A DNA stretch of 64,000 nt from Spirochaeta isovalerica (GTDB taxonomy: Bacteria; Spirochaetota; Spirochaetia; DSM-2461): assembly GCF_014207565.1 (NCBI RefSeq), contig NZ_JACHGJ010000002.1, forward strand, positions 930,001-994,000, read 5' to 3'. Both the position numbers and the translations under genes were made by a program. The notes below the pieces were generated by a model, which saw only the letters and a program-made list of their open reading frames with translations, had not been told where the DNA came from and ran no database searches. Positions 36,278 to 44,449 of the stretch are shown piece after piece (the stretch's first letter is position 1; each line of letters opens with the position of its first letter).

Positions 36278-36585
36278 GGTGATGCAATATCCATCACTTT
36301 GGTTATGGCAAGGGACTCCAGAAAATCGTAAAGCGTGCTGTTTATGGCAGAAATTCTGAAATCACCGCCCAGTTTTTCGATTTTTTTGTTCATAAACAGG
36401 AGTTTTCCTATTCCCGAACTGTCAATATACTCCGGTTTAGTCAGATTCAGGCTCAGTTTAATCTGTCCCGAATCAATCAATTCCACGGCTTTTTCCTTCA
36501 AGGCTGTCGCTTCATCACCGGCAAGAGAGAGGCTGTCAACAACAAGCTCGACTGTATCTCCCGTTCTGTTTTCTCTGATACTCAT
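36274..36585 (-). CDS. STAS-domain anti-sigma factor antagonist-like protein (phosphorylatable)
   Basis: 103 residues. STAS fold with LSLNLTKPEYIDSSGIGKLLFMNKKIEKLGGDFRI; the DSSG motif keeps the Ser that RsbW/SpoIIAB-type kinases phosphorylate. It could be the target of the PAS-SpoIIE-HATPase proteins at 13125 and 44450; this is inference. It sits between cheB and the binding-protein/kinase pair. GGAGGAG precedes the ATG by 6 bases. No sigma factor is encoded nearby. Confidence 0.85.
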   Translation of the reverse strand: MSIRENRTGDTVELVVDSLSLAGDEATALKEKAVELIDSGQIKLSLNLTKPEYIDSSGIGKLLFMNKKIEKLGGDFRISAINSTLYDFLESLAITKVMDIASP

Positions 36586-36611
36586 TTAGCTCCTCCACAC
36601 ATTTTTCTATT

Positions 36612-37673
36612 TTAATTATGGTTCAGAAACCGGCAGATTTCACCGGCAATTTTATTTAAGGGCAGAACAATTGAGGCCGCGCCGTATTCAACCGCTTTGC
36701 CGGGCATACCCCAGACGACGCTGCTCTGTTCATCCTGAACGATGTTATAACTCCCCGCGTCTTTCATTTCCTTCATGGCCATGGATCCGTCATCGCCCAT
36801 ACCGGTTAGCATGACACCTATGGCATTGGGCCCCGCATAATTGGCGACGGAGTTGAACAGAACGGCCACTGAGGGTTTGTGGTAGTGGACCCGTGGACCT
36901 TCCCGCAAATTTATGACATATTTGGCCCCGCTCGATTTTATCGAGCAGTGCTGTTCTCCCGGCGCCACATAGACGAAACCGTTCTGTATCCTGTCTCCCG
37001 TTTCGGCGATTTTCACTGTCAGGGGCAGGTTGGCGTTGAGCCTTTCGGCAAAGGCATGGGAGAAACGAAGCGGCATATGCTGCACTATGACGATTCCCGG
37101 TATGTCCACGGGCAGTTCCGACAGTATATCCATAATGGCTGTGGTCCCCCCTGTAGAAGAACCCAGGGCAATCACTTTGTCCGTAGTGCTCCGCGAAACG
37201 GTGAAGCGGCTTTGGGGGGCTCTGTCGGCATGGGCCACGGCTTCGGTGGTTTTTTTGAATCGGAGCAGAAGTTTATCCCGGACCTGCGGTTTCCCTGCAT
37301 TTCGGATTGACTGGAGAATAGTCGGTTCAAGCTCTTCAAGCTGAAGAATGTCTTCCGGCTTGGCAAGAACGTCAAAGGCTCCGTGTTCAAAAGCCTGAAG
37401 GGTGATCTCCGCATTACGCTGAGTCAGGGAAGAGAGGATGATGACCGGTGTCGGTCTCACTTTCATCAGTTTTTCCAGAAAGGTCAGACCATCCATCCTC
37501 GGCATTTCCACATCGAGGATAATGACATCAACTTTGTTTTTCTTCAGCTTTTCTATGGCAAATATCGGATCGAATGCCGTATCGACCAGATGCAGGTCGG
37601 GAGCCTTTTTTATGATATCGGTCAGAACTTTGCGTACGAGGGCTGAATCATCTACAACAAGAATATCAATCAT
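36612..37673 (-). CDS. cheB: chemotaxis protein-glutamate methylesterase CheB
   Basis: About 353 residues. ATG 37673 has AGGAGG 7 bases upstream and is preferred to a TTG six bases earlier. Receiver domain 1-120 (ILVVDDSALVRK, Asp54 in IILDVEMPRMDG, VLAKPED). Linker, then the methylesterase domain with GSSTGGTTAI (catalytic Ser), VIVQHMPLRFSHAFAERL (His) and MLTGMGDDGSMAM (Asp). It demethylates or deamidates receptor Glu/Gln residues when phosphorylated by CheA. It overlaps cheR by 8 bases. Confidence 0.95.
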   Translation of the reverse strand: MIDILVVDDSALVRKVLTDIIKKAPDLHLVDTAFDPIFAIEKLKKNKVDVIILDVEMPRMDGLTFLEKLMKVRPTPVIILSSLTQRNAEITLQAFEHGAFDVLAKPEDILQLEELEPTILQSIRNAGKPQVRDKLLLRFKKTTEAVAHADRAPQSRFTVSRSTTDKVIALGSSTGGTTAIMDILSELPVDIPGIVIVQHMPLRFSHAFAERLNANLPLTVKIAETGDRIQNGFVYVAPGEQHCSIKSSGAKYVINLREGPRVHYHKPSVAVLFNSVANYAGPNAIGVMLTGMGDDGSMAMKEMKDAGSYNIVQDEQSSVVWGMPGKAVEYGAASIVLPLNKIAGEICRFLNHN

Positions 37674-38490
37674 CTCCAATCCTCCTGTATATGGTTTTTC
37701 CGATAAGCTCGAATCTGTCAGAAATTCCCGACAGGGACTCGCTGTGTCCCAGAATCAGATAACCGTTGGGTTTTATATAGTTGTGAAGTCTGTTGATCAG
37801 TTCCACCTTGGTGTCGTGATCAAAGTAAATTATAGCGTTGCGGAGAAAGATGATGTCCATTTCCGGCAGCATATATGTCTTGTCGTTAAGGTTGAGCCGG
37901 AAAAAATTCACTTTCCCAATCAACTCCTTTTTAACTTTTACCAGATTGCTCTTCTCTCCGGTTCCGCGCAGGAAATACTTTTCCAGGATCGGGCGGGGAA
38001 CTTTCTCCACATCCCGTTCCTGATAGATCCCTTTCGATGCCGCGAGCAGAACTTTTCGCGAGATATCCGACGCAAAGAGTCTGGCATTGATCCTGCGCCC
38101 TCTTTGTTCTTCAAACTCTTTTATGGTCATGACGATGGAATACACTTCCTGACCTGTCGATGCCGCCGCCGACCATATGGTCAGCTGTTCCCTTCCCGCC
38201 TTTTCCAGTACCTCATCCTTTAGAAAATCGAAATGATGGGATTCCCTGAAAAAATGAGAGAAATTGGTCGAAAGGGAATCGACCAGCAACTCGAACTCCC
38301 GGCCGGACGTATCGTCCTTCAGGTATTCGACGTATTGCGCGAAGCTTCCCATCTTCAGCTCTCTTATCCGCTTGGACAGGCGGGAGACAATGAGCGGTCG
38401 TTTCTGTTCAGTCAGGTTTATTTTGGCATAGTTGTACACAGCCCGGGAAATGTACTTGTATTCCCTGTCATTTAAAACGAACACAGACAT
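37666..38490 (-). CDS. cheR: chemotaxis protein methyltransferase CheR
   Basis: About 274 residues. N-terminal helical domain (YKYISRAVYNYAKINLTEQKRPLIVSRLSKRIRELKM) and a C-terminal SAM domain with IWSAAASTGQEVYSIVMTI, ARLFASDISRKVLLAA, DIIFLRNAIIYF and GYLILGHSESL. It methylates receptor Glu residues. ATG 38490 follows GGGAAGGAG closely; an alternative start at 38517 would overlap cheD by 17 bases, and a GTG six bases later is also possible. The CheR-fusion at 21500 is a second, separate methyltransferase. Confidence 0.93.
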   Translation of the reverse strand: MSVFVLNDREYKYISRAVYNYAKINLTEQKRPLIVSRLSKRIRELKMGSFAQYVEYLKDDTSGREFELLVDSLSTNFSHFFRESHHFDFLKDEVLEKAGREQLTIWSAAASTGQEVYSIVMTIKEFEEQRGRRINARLFASDISRKVLLAASKGIYQERDVEKVPRPILEKYFLRGTGEKSNLVKVKKELIGKVNFFRLNLNDKTYMLPEMDIIFLRNAIIYFDHDTKVELINRLHNYIKPNGYLILGHSESLSGISDRFELIGKTIYRRIGDD

Positions 38491-38500
38491 CTCCTTCCCG

Positions 38501-39100
38501 TCAGAAAATGGTAACATCGGATTTCTGTTTGAGCGATTTGAGTTTCCTCATGTAGTTTCTTTCCTCTTCAACAGCCGGTTCGAGATCGACTTTTTTAACG
38601 AATACGGAGTTGTTCTCCGTCAGAAAGAAAATCTTCCGCCCCCAGGTCGCCCCGACATTTTCGCTTTCAATAGGTATTTTTTCCATTTTGAGATAGGCTC
38701 GCGCAAAACCAATATTCTTATCGCCCACGGTGGTTCCTGTCATGTTTTTATTGATGACTTTGCCTCCGCCGAATATTTTGGCTTTGAGATGGATTCTTTC
38801 GGCGCCCCGTTTCTGCATCTCTCCGATGAGGACTTCCATGGCGGTTATCCCGTAGCGCATGGAATGTTCGGTCAGCTTTTCCTTATCAATTCCGGAACTG
38901 TTTATAAGCGATTCCTGCCCCCCCGAGGGAAGCATAAAGTGATTCATTCCCCCGATCCGGTTCACAGGATCGTAGAGGCAAACGGAAATGCAGGAACCCA
39001 GAACTGTCGATATGACTTCTCTGGATGTGCTTATGTAGTACTCCCCCGCAAAGATGGTCATTATCTGGGTCTTGAATTTCGAGTCGTATTTTCTATACAT
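38501..39100 (-). CDS. cheD: chemoreceptor glutamine deamidase CheD
   Basis: 199 residues. The catalytic Cys is in STVLGSCISVCLYDP and the His in RIGGMNHFMLPSGG, followed by ERIHLKAKIFGGGKV and NIGFARAYLKMEKIPIESENVGATWGRKIFF. CheD deamidates receptor glutamines and, in some bacteria, is regulated by CheC/CheX phosphatase; none is present in the window. It overlaps cheA by 8 bases. The protein is slightly longer than the typical 160 residues owing to N- and C-terminal extensions. Confidence 0.93.
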   Translation of the reverse strand: MYRKYDSKFKTQIMTIFAGEYYISTSREVISTVLGSCISVCLYDPVNRIGGMNHFMLPSGGQESLINSSGIDKEKLTEHSMRYGITAMEVLIGEMQKRGAERIHLKAKIFGGGKVINKNMTGTTVGDKNIGFARAYLKMEKIPIESENVGATWGRKIFFLTENNSVFVKKVDLEPAVEEERNYMRKLKSLKQKSDVTIF

Positions 39101-41210
39101 TTTTCGCCTGCTGATTTGTTTTTACCAGACTCTGGATATCGATGATCAGGGCTACATCGCCATCGCCCAGAATCGTGGCGCTCGATATATGTTCCACTTT
39201 CCGGAAGTTTTTCTGCAGGGATTTCAGAACGATCTGGTATTGTTCCAGGACATTATCAACAAGTATCGCCGCTTTGATTCCGCCGCTGTTGATAACGATC
39301 ACTTCCGCTTTAGAAGGCTCTGAAACAGGGTTCTCTATATTGAAAATCCTGTGAAGCCGGATCATGGGGATGTAGTTCCCCCGGAAGAAAATCAGTTCCT
39401 CTCCGCCCGAAACAGACTTGAGGTGAACCTCTTCGGGACGGAATATCTCCAGAATGGATAAGGTGGGAATAATGTATTTTTCAGAACCGATGCTGATGAG
39501 CATTCCGTCGAGAATGGCCAGGGTCAGCGGCAGGTAGAGTTTGAAAGTCGTTCCCGAGCCCTCAGTGGAAATAATGTCGATATTGCCGTGAAGTTCGTTA
39601 ATGGAGCTTTTAACCACATCCATGCCGACACCCCGTCCCGAAAGGTCGGTAACGGCTTCTGCCGTAGAGAGCCCCGGGTGGAAAATGAGGTTGAGAATCT
39701 CGCCGTCGTTAAGGCGGGTCTCTTTGGTAATAATTCCCCGCTCCTCCGCCTTGTCCAGCAGTTTCTGCCGGTTAATGCCCCGTCCGTCGTCCGAGACTTC
39801 GATAACCACTTTGCCGCTTTCCAGATAGGCCGCCAGCTCGAGGTGGCCTTCTTCGCTCTTGCCGCGTTTCAGACGCTCTTCTGTTGTCTCTATTCCATGG
39901 TCGATACAGTTCCGGACAAGATGCTTGAGAGGATCGTTGAGCTTTTCGATCATGTTCTTGTCAAGTTCGGTCTCCTGGCCGCTCAGGTTCAGGCGGATCT
40001 TCTTTCCCCTTTCCGAAGCCATGTCGCGGACAACTCTTTTAAATCGGTCGAATGTGCTGCCCAGATTCATCATTCTGAGCGAGGTCACCTGCTCCTGAAG
40101 GAGCTGGGTTATGTTTTTAAGCGAATCGGTTACGGTGGAAAAACTGTCGGGGAGGATTTCCTCGTGTTCTTCAGTAAGCATATTGAGCCTGGCCTGGGAT
40201 ATGAGAAGCTCGCTCACGGTGTTGAATATTTTTTCCAGCTTGTCAGTGGGAACGCGGATATAGGAATCGACTGTTCCGATTTTCCGGCGGTCCGTTTTTC
40301 TCCGGTCTTCCTGCCTTCTCTCCCCTTGAATCGCATCTCCGGGGATCTGGCCGGTCCGCCTGTCCCCCTTCCTTCTGTCGCCCCCGTCAGATCTGTCTTC
40401 TCGGTCCACCGGCTCTATCTCCGGCTCTGTTGAAAAAAAAGCATCCGGTGCTTTTCCGTTCACTTTATAGGAATCGAGCGGCTCTCCCGATTCCTTCAAA
40501 GCCGTCAGATTGGTAAAACGGAGATTCGATTCATCTATGACGAAACAGAAAATATCGGTCAGTTCCTTTTCATCAATTTCCGTTTCGTAAAAGAGCTTCC
40601 ATTGGAGATACATACTTTCGGGATCGAAATCGTCCGGTTCCGGTAGTTCCTCAAAAAAGGCTTCCACCTCCGCAATGGTTCCCCTGGAGGAGAGGTCGCT
40701 GAGAAACATGAGGGGATCGATCCCCGTGAGAAACAGATCCTTTCCGTACTCGAGCTGCAGAAAAAAGAGCCGCTTTTTTCCTATCTCTTCTTTCTGCGGT
40801 TCCGTTTGTCTGTCCGGCTCTGCGGCCATATCATTCAGTCTGGTCCGGATCTCGTTTTCCGTTCCGGCGGTTTCCACTCCCTCATCGGCTTCCAGCCCCT
40901 CTTTGATATTGGCAATCATCATCTTGAGGCTGTCCATGGCGTTGAGAATTACCGAAATGAGGTCTCCCGTTATGGATAGAGAACCGTTTCTGATGTTTTC
41001 AAACAGATCTTCTACAATATGCGCAAAGTCCTTTATGCTGGAAAAACCTGCCAGACCCGCTCCTCCCTTGAGAGAGTGAATGGCTCTGAAAGCTTCGTTA
41101 ATGGTATCGCTGTCATCGGGAGTCTCTTCGAGAGTTATAATCAGATTTTCCAGAATTTCGAGATTCTCTTCAGCTTCCTGTATAAAAATATCATGCAGCA
41201 TATTGTCCAT
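39093..41210 (-). CDS. cheA: chemotaxis histidine kinase CheA
   Basis: 705 residues. P1 Hpt domain with phospho-acceptor His45 (AIHSLKGGAG). A P2-like region (about 145-255) leads to a highly charged linker near 270-310 with repeated DRR/ERR triplets (GGDRRKGDRR, ERRQEDRRKTDRRK). P3 dimerisation follows (PTDKLEKIFNTVSELLISQ), then P4 ATPase (VRNCIDHGIE, DDGRGI, GRGVGMDVVK) and P5 CheW-like domain (YIIPTLSILEIFRPEE). The main operon has no cheW; the one at 19799 probably couples it to receptors. GGGGAG precedes the ATG at 9 bases. Confidence 0.95.
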   Translation of the reverse strand: MDNMLHDIFIQEAEENLEILENLIITLEETPDDSDTINEAFRAIHSLKGGAGLAGFSSIKDFAHIVEDLFENIRNGSLSITGDLISVILNAMDSLKMMIANIKEGLEADEGVETAGTENEIRTRLNDMAAEPDRQTEPQKEEIGKKRLFFLQLEYGKDLFLTGIDPLMFLSDLSSRGTIAEVEAFFEELPEPDDFDPESMYLQWKLFYETEIDEKELTDIFCFVIDESNLRFTNLTALKESGEPLDSYKVNGKAPDAFFSTEPEIEPVDREDRSDGGDRRKGDRRTGQIPGDAIQGERRQEDRRKTDRRKIGTVDSYIRVPTDKLEKIFNTVSELLISQARLNMLTEEHEEILPDSFSTVTDSLKNITQLLQEQVTSLRMMNLGSTFDRFKRVVRDMASERGKKIRLNLSGQETELDKNMIEKLNDPLKHLVRNCIDHGIETTEERLKRGKSEEGHLELAAYLESGKVVIEVSDDGRGINRQKLLDKAEERGIITKETRLNDGEILNLIFHPGLSTAEAVTDLSGRGVGMDVVKSSINELHGNIDIISTEGSGTTFKLYLPLTLAILDGMLISIGSEKYIIPTLSILEIFRPEEVHLKSVSGGEELIFFRGNYIPMIRLHRIFNIENPVSEPSKAEVIVINSGGIKAAILVDNVLEQYQIVLKSLQKNFRKVEHISSATILGDGDVALIIDIQSLVKTNQQAKNV

Positions 41211-41216
41211 AAGTCT

Positions 41217-41585
41217 TTACTCCCCGGCAAATCTGGAAATGACAGCTATCAGTTGTTCCGGATCGAAGGGTTTGACAACCCATCCGCTGGCTCCTGCAGC
41301 TTTCCCTTCCATTTTCTTTGATTCCTGGGATTCGGTGGTGAGAAAGAGGATCGGTGTGAATTTGTGGTCCGCCAGTTTTCTCACCTCTTTTATCAGAGTT
41401 ATTCCGTCCATATTGGGCATATTGACATCAAAGAGAAAGACGTCAATCTGCGGTGTCGAGGGAATTTTCTCCAGCGCTTTGACACCATCTTCCGCCAGGA
41501 CAACCTGAAAGCCCGCTTTTGATAGTGTGTATTCGATGGATGCTCTGGCAGTAGGGGAGTCGTCAACGGCAAATATGGTTTTCAT
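41217..41585 (-). CDS. cheY: chemotaxis response regulator CheY
   Basis: 122 residues, a single receiver domain. Asp8-Asp9 bind metal, Asp53 (FLFDVNMPNMDG) is the phospho-acceptor, Thr83/84 (LFLTTES) and Lys105 (VVKPF) are the switch residues. It overlaps the STAS gene upstream by 4 bases and precedes cheA. It would carry the CheA signal to the flagellar motor or another output; no flagellar gene is in the window to decide. Confidence 0.93.
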   Translation of the reverse strand: MKTIFAVDDSPTARASIEYTLSKAGFQVVLAEDGVKALEKIPSTPQIDVFLFDVNMPNMDGITLIKEVRKLADHKFTPILFLTTESQESKKMEGKAAGASGWVVKPFDPEQLIAVISRFAGE

Positions 41586-41824
41586 GATTTATCTCCTTTG
41601 ATTGTATATCCTTTATTATCGATCATTCTGATCAGATCTTCCGTAAGTCCCTTCAGTTTGTACTCCTGATGGATGAGATAGAGCAGCAACTGCATTCCCG
41701 CGCCGTCGATTTTTTCCAGGCCGGAACAGTCCAGTTCAAGCGGGTCTTCCGTTTCCCTTACCTGTTTCCACAGAGAGGCGGCATTTCTGATTTTCAGCTC
41801 CCTATCAACTGTTAACGTATTCAT
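41582..41824 (-). CDS. small STAS-domain protein without the phosphorylatable Ser
   Basis: 80 residues. STAS-like LELDCSGLEKIDGAGMQLLLYLIHQEY. The usual DSSG motif reads DGAG, so the Ser phosphorylated in SpoIIAA-type proteins is Ala. STAS proteins of this type occur in chemotaxis operons and MlaB-like proteins and act by binding rather than by phospho-switching. It lies between the MCP-like gene and cheY, overlapping the latter (ATGA). GGAGGAG precedes the ATG. Confidence 0.8.
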   Translation of the reverse strand: MNTLTVDRELKIRNAASLWKQVRETEDPLELDCSGLEKIDGAGMQLLLYLIHQEYKLKGLTEDLIRMIDNKGYTIKGDKS

Positions 41825-41832
41825 GTCTCCTC

Positions 41833-43671
41833 CTAAAAAAGAGTGATATTGCTACCGGTAGATTTTTCTATATCAAGTTCCGAGTATTCGCCGGCAATTG
41901 TCGTCCGTTCTTCATCGACAGTCAGGTTTTGCAGGATTTCCTGTATGGTCGTATCTTTAAAGGTGCATTCGCTGATCTTAAGCGGACCGCCGTAAGGTTC
42001 CAGATTGCCGTTGATGTTGTCCAGCAGTTCGTCGCAAAGGGAAATTTTGCTGTCCATCACCTGATGGAGTTCCCTCAACCGCGAAAAGAGCACGGAATAC
42101 TGCCTGATTTCTCCCGACAGGGCATCGGTGATCTTCATGACCGAGTTGAAATTCTCCGTAAAGAGCTGTTCGGTCGTTTCGATTATGTTCGATGACTGGT
42201 ACAGATCTTCCTCCATCAGAGTATATTCTTCCTGCTGTTTATTAAAAATGGAATTGACCGTTTCCAGATTTTCGCTGATGCGGTCTCCCGATTCGTCCAT
42301 ATCGCCGATGATTCCTTCAAGATCGGAAAAAGCCGTATCGGAAAAAACATCGCTTCCCGAAAGATCGCTGGTAACATCGAGATTGTTTCTGGCCTGCTCT
42401 ATCCTGGCCAGAAGCAGGAGATTGTTTATCGATTCGATAACGGGTATGAATTCCGATGTGACGCTCCTCTCCGAAAGGACCAGCTCATAAATGCCCCTGA
42501 ACCGCGAAAGAATATCCTTTTTCCGCTGACGGCTGCTCTCCAGGTTGGCGATGATATCCCTGATTGTGTTTTTCGGAGCCTGAAAAATAATATGGATGAC
42601 AGTGGCCTCGCTGTCTCTGCCGTTTTCGCTCTGAACCAGCGAGCTTATCATCTCCTTGTCCGAGTCCACGTCGCGGATCAGTTCATTGATTTTCCGGAAT
42701 TCAATTTCAAGGCGGTCGAGCATGGAGAGAAGCTCGCTGTTTATCCTTTTCATCTGCTTTTCCGTTGTGTTCAGAAGAAAAATCAGAAGGGTGTTTATGT
42801 TTTTGTACTCATCCAGTTTACGAAAATCTTTCAGATCCTCTTCTCCGGAATTGAGAAGGGCAGCATGATCTTCTGTAATCCGGACAGTCTTTTCAAGTAT
42901 TTCTGAGAGATGATCCATCTGCTGCTGAATAATATCCTGTGTCTGCAGCTGTATCATTATGTTATAGGTGGGCTTTTTGATGTTTTCGATTCTCGATAGC
43001 AGATCCCCCAGAATCATGGAGAAATTCTCCACGCTGTTGCCCGATACTTCCATAAGCTTCTGGGAATCGGTGGATACCGTATGAATGTGTTTGTGATTGA
43101 ATTCTTCATATTCATCGATGTCCGTCAGAAAATGCCCGATGAGGTTGTTCATTTTTTTTCCGATTCCATTAATGACGGTCGTCCCCTTGGCTATTTCCTC
43201 GGAAAGCGAGATAAAGCGGCTCGATATGATCTGGTAGCCTTTTCCTCTTGTTCCTTCTCTCTGGGAGTAGACTATGGAGTTTATAGCGAAAACTTTCAGA
43301 TCTTCGGATATGTTGTAGATATCCTCTATTCGCTTTACGGCGTTGTTGGAAATTTCTATGGTTTCCTTCAGATCGTCGAACACTTTGCTGTCGGCGTTTT
43401 GCGTTTCCTTCAGCTTGGCCAGTGCTTCGTTCAGCTGGGTGTGAAAAGCATCCAGCTCGTGTTTGATTCCATAGCTGCTCCTGTTTTTATCGGTAGAAAA
43501 AATAAAATTGAGCAGTTCCCTCGCTTCCAGTATGTTGTCATCGATCTGAGTCTCGATTCTGGGTAGGTTCCGGGATATATTCGTGAGAACCCGGGAGTAT
43601 TCGCCGGTGTATTTATTGAGGTTTGAGATAAAATCCTGTAGTTTTCCTGTTTCCCTGATGCTGTTTTTCAG
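41833..43671 (-). CDS. soluble MCP-like coiled-coil protein with divergent signalling tip, probable CTG start
   Basis: About 612 residues if translation starts at CTG 43671. The first ATG/GTG/TTG codon in this frame is GTG 43383 (516 residues), but 96 further sense codons precede it with clear coding character (for example FISNLNKYTGEYSRVLTNISRNL, LNFIFSTDK, ELDAFHTQLNEALAKLKE), and GGAG lies 7 bases before the CTG. No membrane span is present. Mostly helical; residues after IYNISEDLKVFAINSIVYSQREGTRGKGYQIISSRFISLSEE align with the MCP hairpin tip ([15 protein letters not shown]...GFAVVA.EVRKLAE) but are strongly diverged. It may be a cytoplasmic receptor or scaffold for the CheA encoded downstream. 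Confidence 0.7.
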   Translation of the reverse strand: MKNSIRETGKLQDFISNLNKYTGEYSRVLTNISRNLPRIETQIDDNILEARELLNFIFSTDKNRSSYGIKHELDAFHTQLNEALAKLKETQNADSKVFDDLKETIEISNNAVKRIEDIYNISEDLKVFAINSIVYSQREGTRGKGYQIISSRFISLSEEIAKGTTVINGIGKKMNNLIGHFLTDIDEYEEFNHKHIHTVSTDSQKLMEVSGNSVENFSMILGDLLSRIENIKKPTYNIMIQLQTQDIIQQQMDHLSEILEKTVRITEDHAALLNSGEEDLKDFRKLDEYKNINTLLIFLLNTTEKQMKRINSELLSMLDRLEIEFRKINELIRDVDSDKEMISSLVQSENGRDSEATVIHIIFQAPKNTIRDIIANLESSRQRKKDILSRFRGIYELVLSERSVTSEFIPVIESINNLLLLARIEQARNNLDVTSDLSGSDVFSDTAFSDLEGIIGDMDESGDRISENLETVNSIFNKQQEEYTLMEEDLYQSSNIIETTEQLFTENFNSVMKITDALSGEIRQYSVLFSRLRELHQVMDSKISLCDELLDNINGNLEPYGGPLKISECTFKDTTIQEILQNLTVDEERTTIAGEYSELDIEKSTGSNITLF

Positions 43672-43692
43672 TGCTCTGCTCCAAAATCCCGT

Positions 43693-44385
43693 TTATTTTA
43701 TCATGTCCATAATTTCTGAAAGGATTTTCTCATCGATGATTTCCTGGATATACCGCTCGGTCTGAGGGGACACTTTTTTGAATGACACAGCCATTCCTCT
43801 GGAGGCGGCCCCGTCGCCCTTATTGATTCTGACGATTGAACCTTCGGCCAGAAAGTCGAAATTCCTGAAATGAAAGAGGATGGAAATTCCGTCTCCCGCT
43901 TGCAGCCCTTCAAGTTTTTCGCTTCTGAGAAAGCAGCCGCCGGAAGAAATGGACGTGACCATAACGCGCTCCTTTTTTCTATCCGAAGGGGAAGATTCCC
44001 AGTACTCTCCATGAAGAGGCCATTGAATCCTGTTGGTGGAACGGACTTTCTTATCGGTCGCCCTCAAGTGGGATGCCGCTTCCTCCATGTTCGAGGCGAT
44101 AAAAACGGTTCCCCCCTGAAGGAGCGGTTCAAAGACACCGAAATCCGCTTTGTAGAGAATGATTGTGATAATGGCATTGAGATATTGGATGTGCCGGATT
44201 ATGGCTTTTACATCGACTATTGTCAGAGAAGAACAGTTGATTATGTAGGAATCCACATCGCTGTGCTCGATGTGGTACAGATAGGCCTCTTTCTGGTCCG
44301 CTGCGTTATATATTTCTCTGTCCTTGTGCAGGGTATCCGGTGCGGGATCGCTGTCTTTCCAGTTCAATACAATGGTTCGATTCAT
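43693..44385 (-). CDS. PilZ-domain c-di-GMP-binding protein with N-terminal receiver-like domain
   Basis: About 230 residues. ATG 44385 has GGAGG 9 bases upstream; an ATG two codons earlier is too close. N-terminal half (1-110) looks receiver-like (YIINCSSLTIVDVKAIIRHI, ITIILYKADFG) without obvious phosphorylation residues. The PilZ domain has RSTNR (RxxxR) and TSISSGG, where the usual D/NxSxxG motif lacks its first acidic or Asn residue, then FHFRNFDFLAEGSIVRI. It would bring c-di-GMP input to the chemosensory operon that it heads. Its stop codon is in the same frame as the next gene. Confidence 0.82.
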   Translation of the reverse strand: MNRTIVLNWKDSDPAPDTLHKDREIYNAADQKEAYLYHIEHSDVDSYIINCSSLTIVDVKAIIRHIQYLNAIITIILYKADFGVFEPLLQGGTVFIASNMEEAASHLRATDKKVRSTNRIQWPLHGEYWESSPSDRKKERVMVTSISSGGCFLRSEKLEGLQAGDGISILFHFRNFDFLAEGSIVRINKGDGAASRGMAVSFKKVSPQTERYIQEIIDEKILSEIMDMIK

Positions 44386-44449
44386 TATCATTATCCTCCA
44401 CTTCTATAATTATGAAGAACGCCGGAGGGGTTTTGCAAATTCCCCGGGA

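Noticed and set aside
39588-40433. 281-codon open frame on the plus strand
   Set aside because: Antisense to CheA P3-P4, a highly conserved region; no independent evidence.
43693-43695. Recoded stop joining PilZ and the MCP-like protein
   Set aside because: The PilZ domain ends naturally before TAA and a ribosome site precedes CTG 43671, so two separate proteins are more likely than routine readthrough.
36612-44385. Possible flagellar or CheC/CheX genes within the che operon
   Set aside because: Every gene in the operon is assigned; no CheC, CheX, CheZ or flagellar sequence was found.
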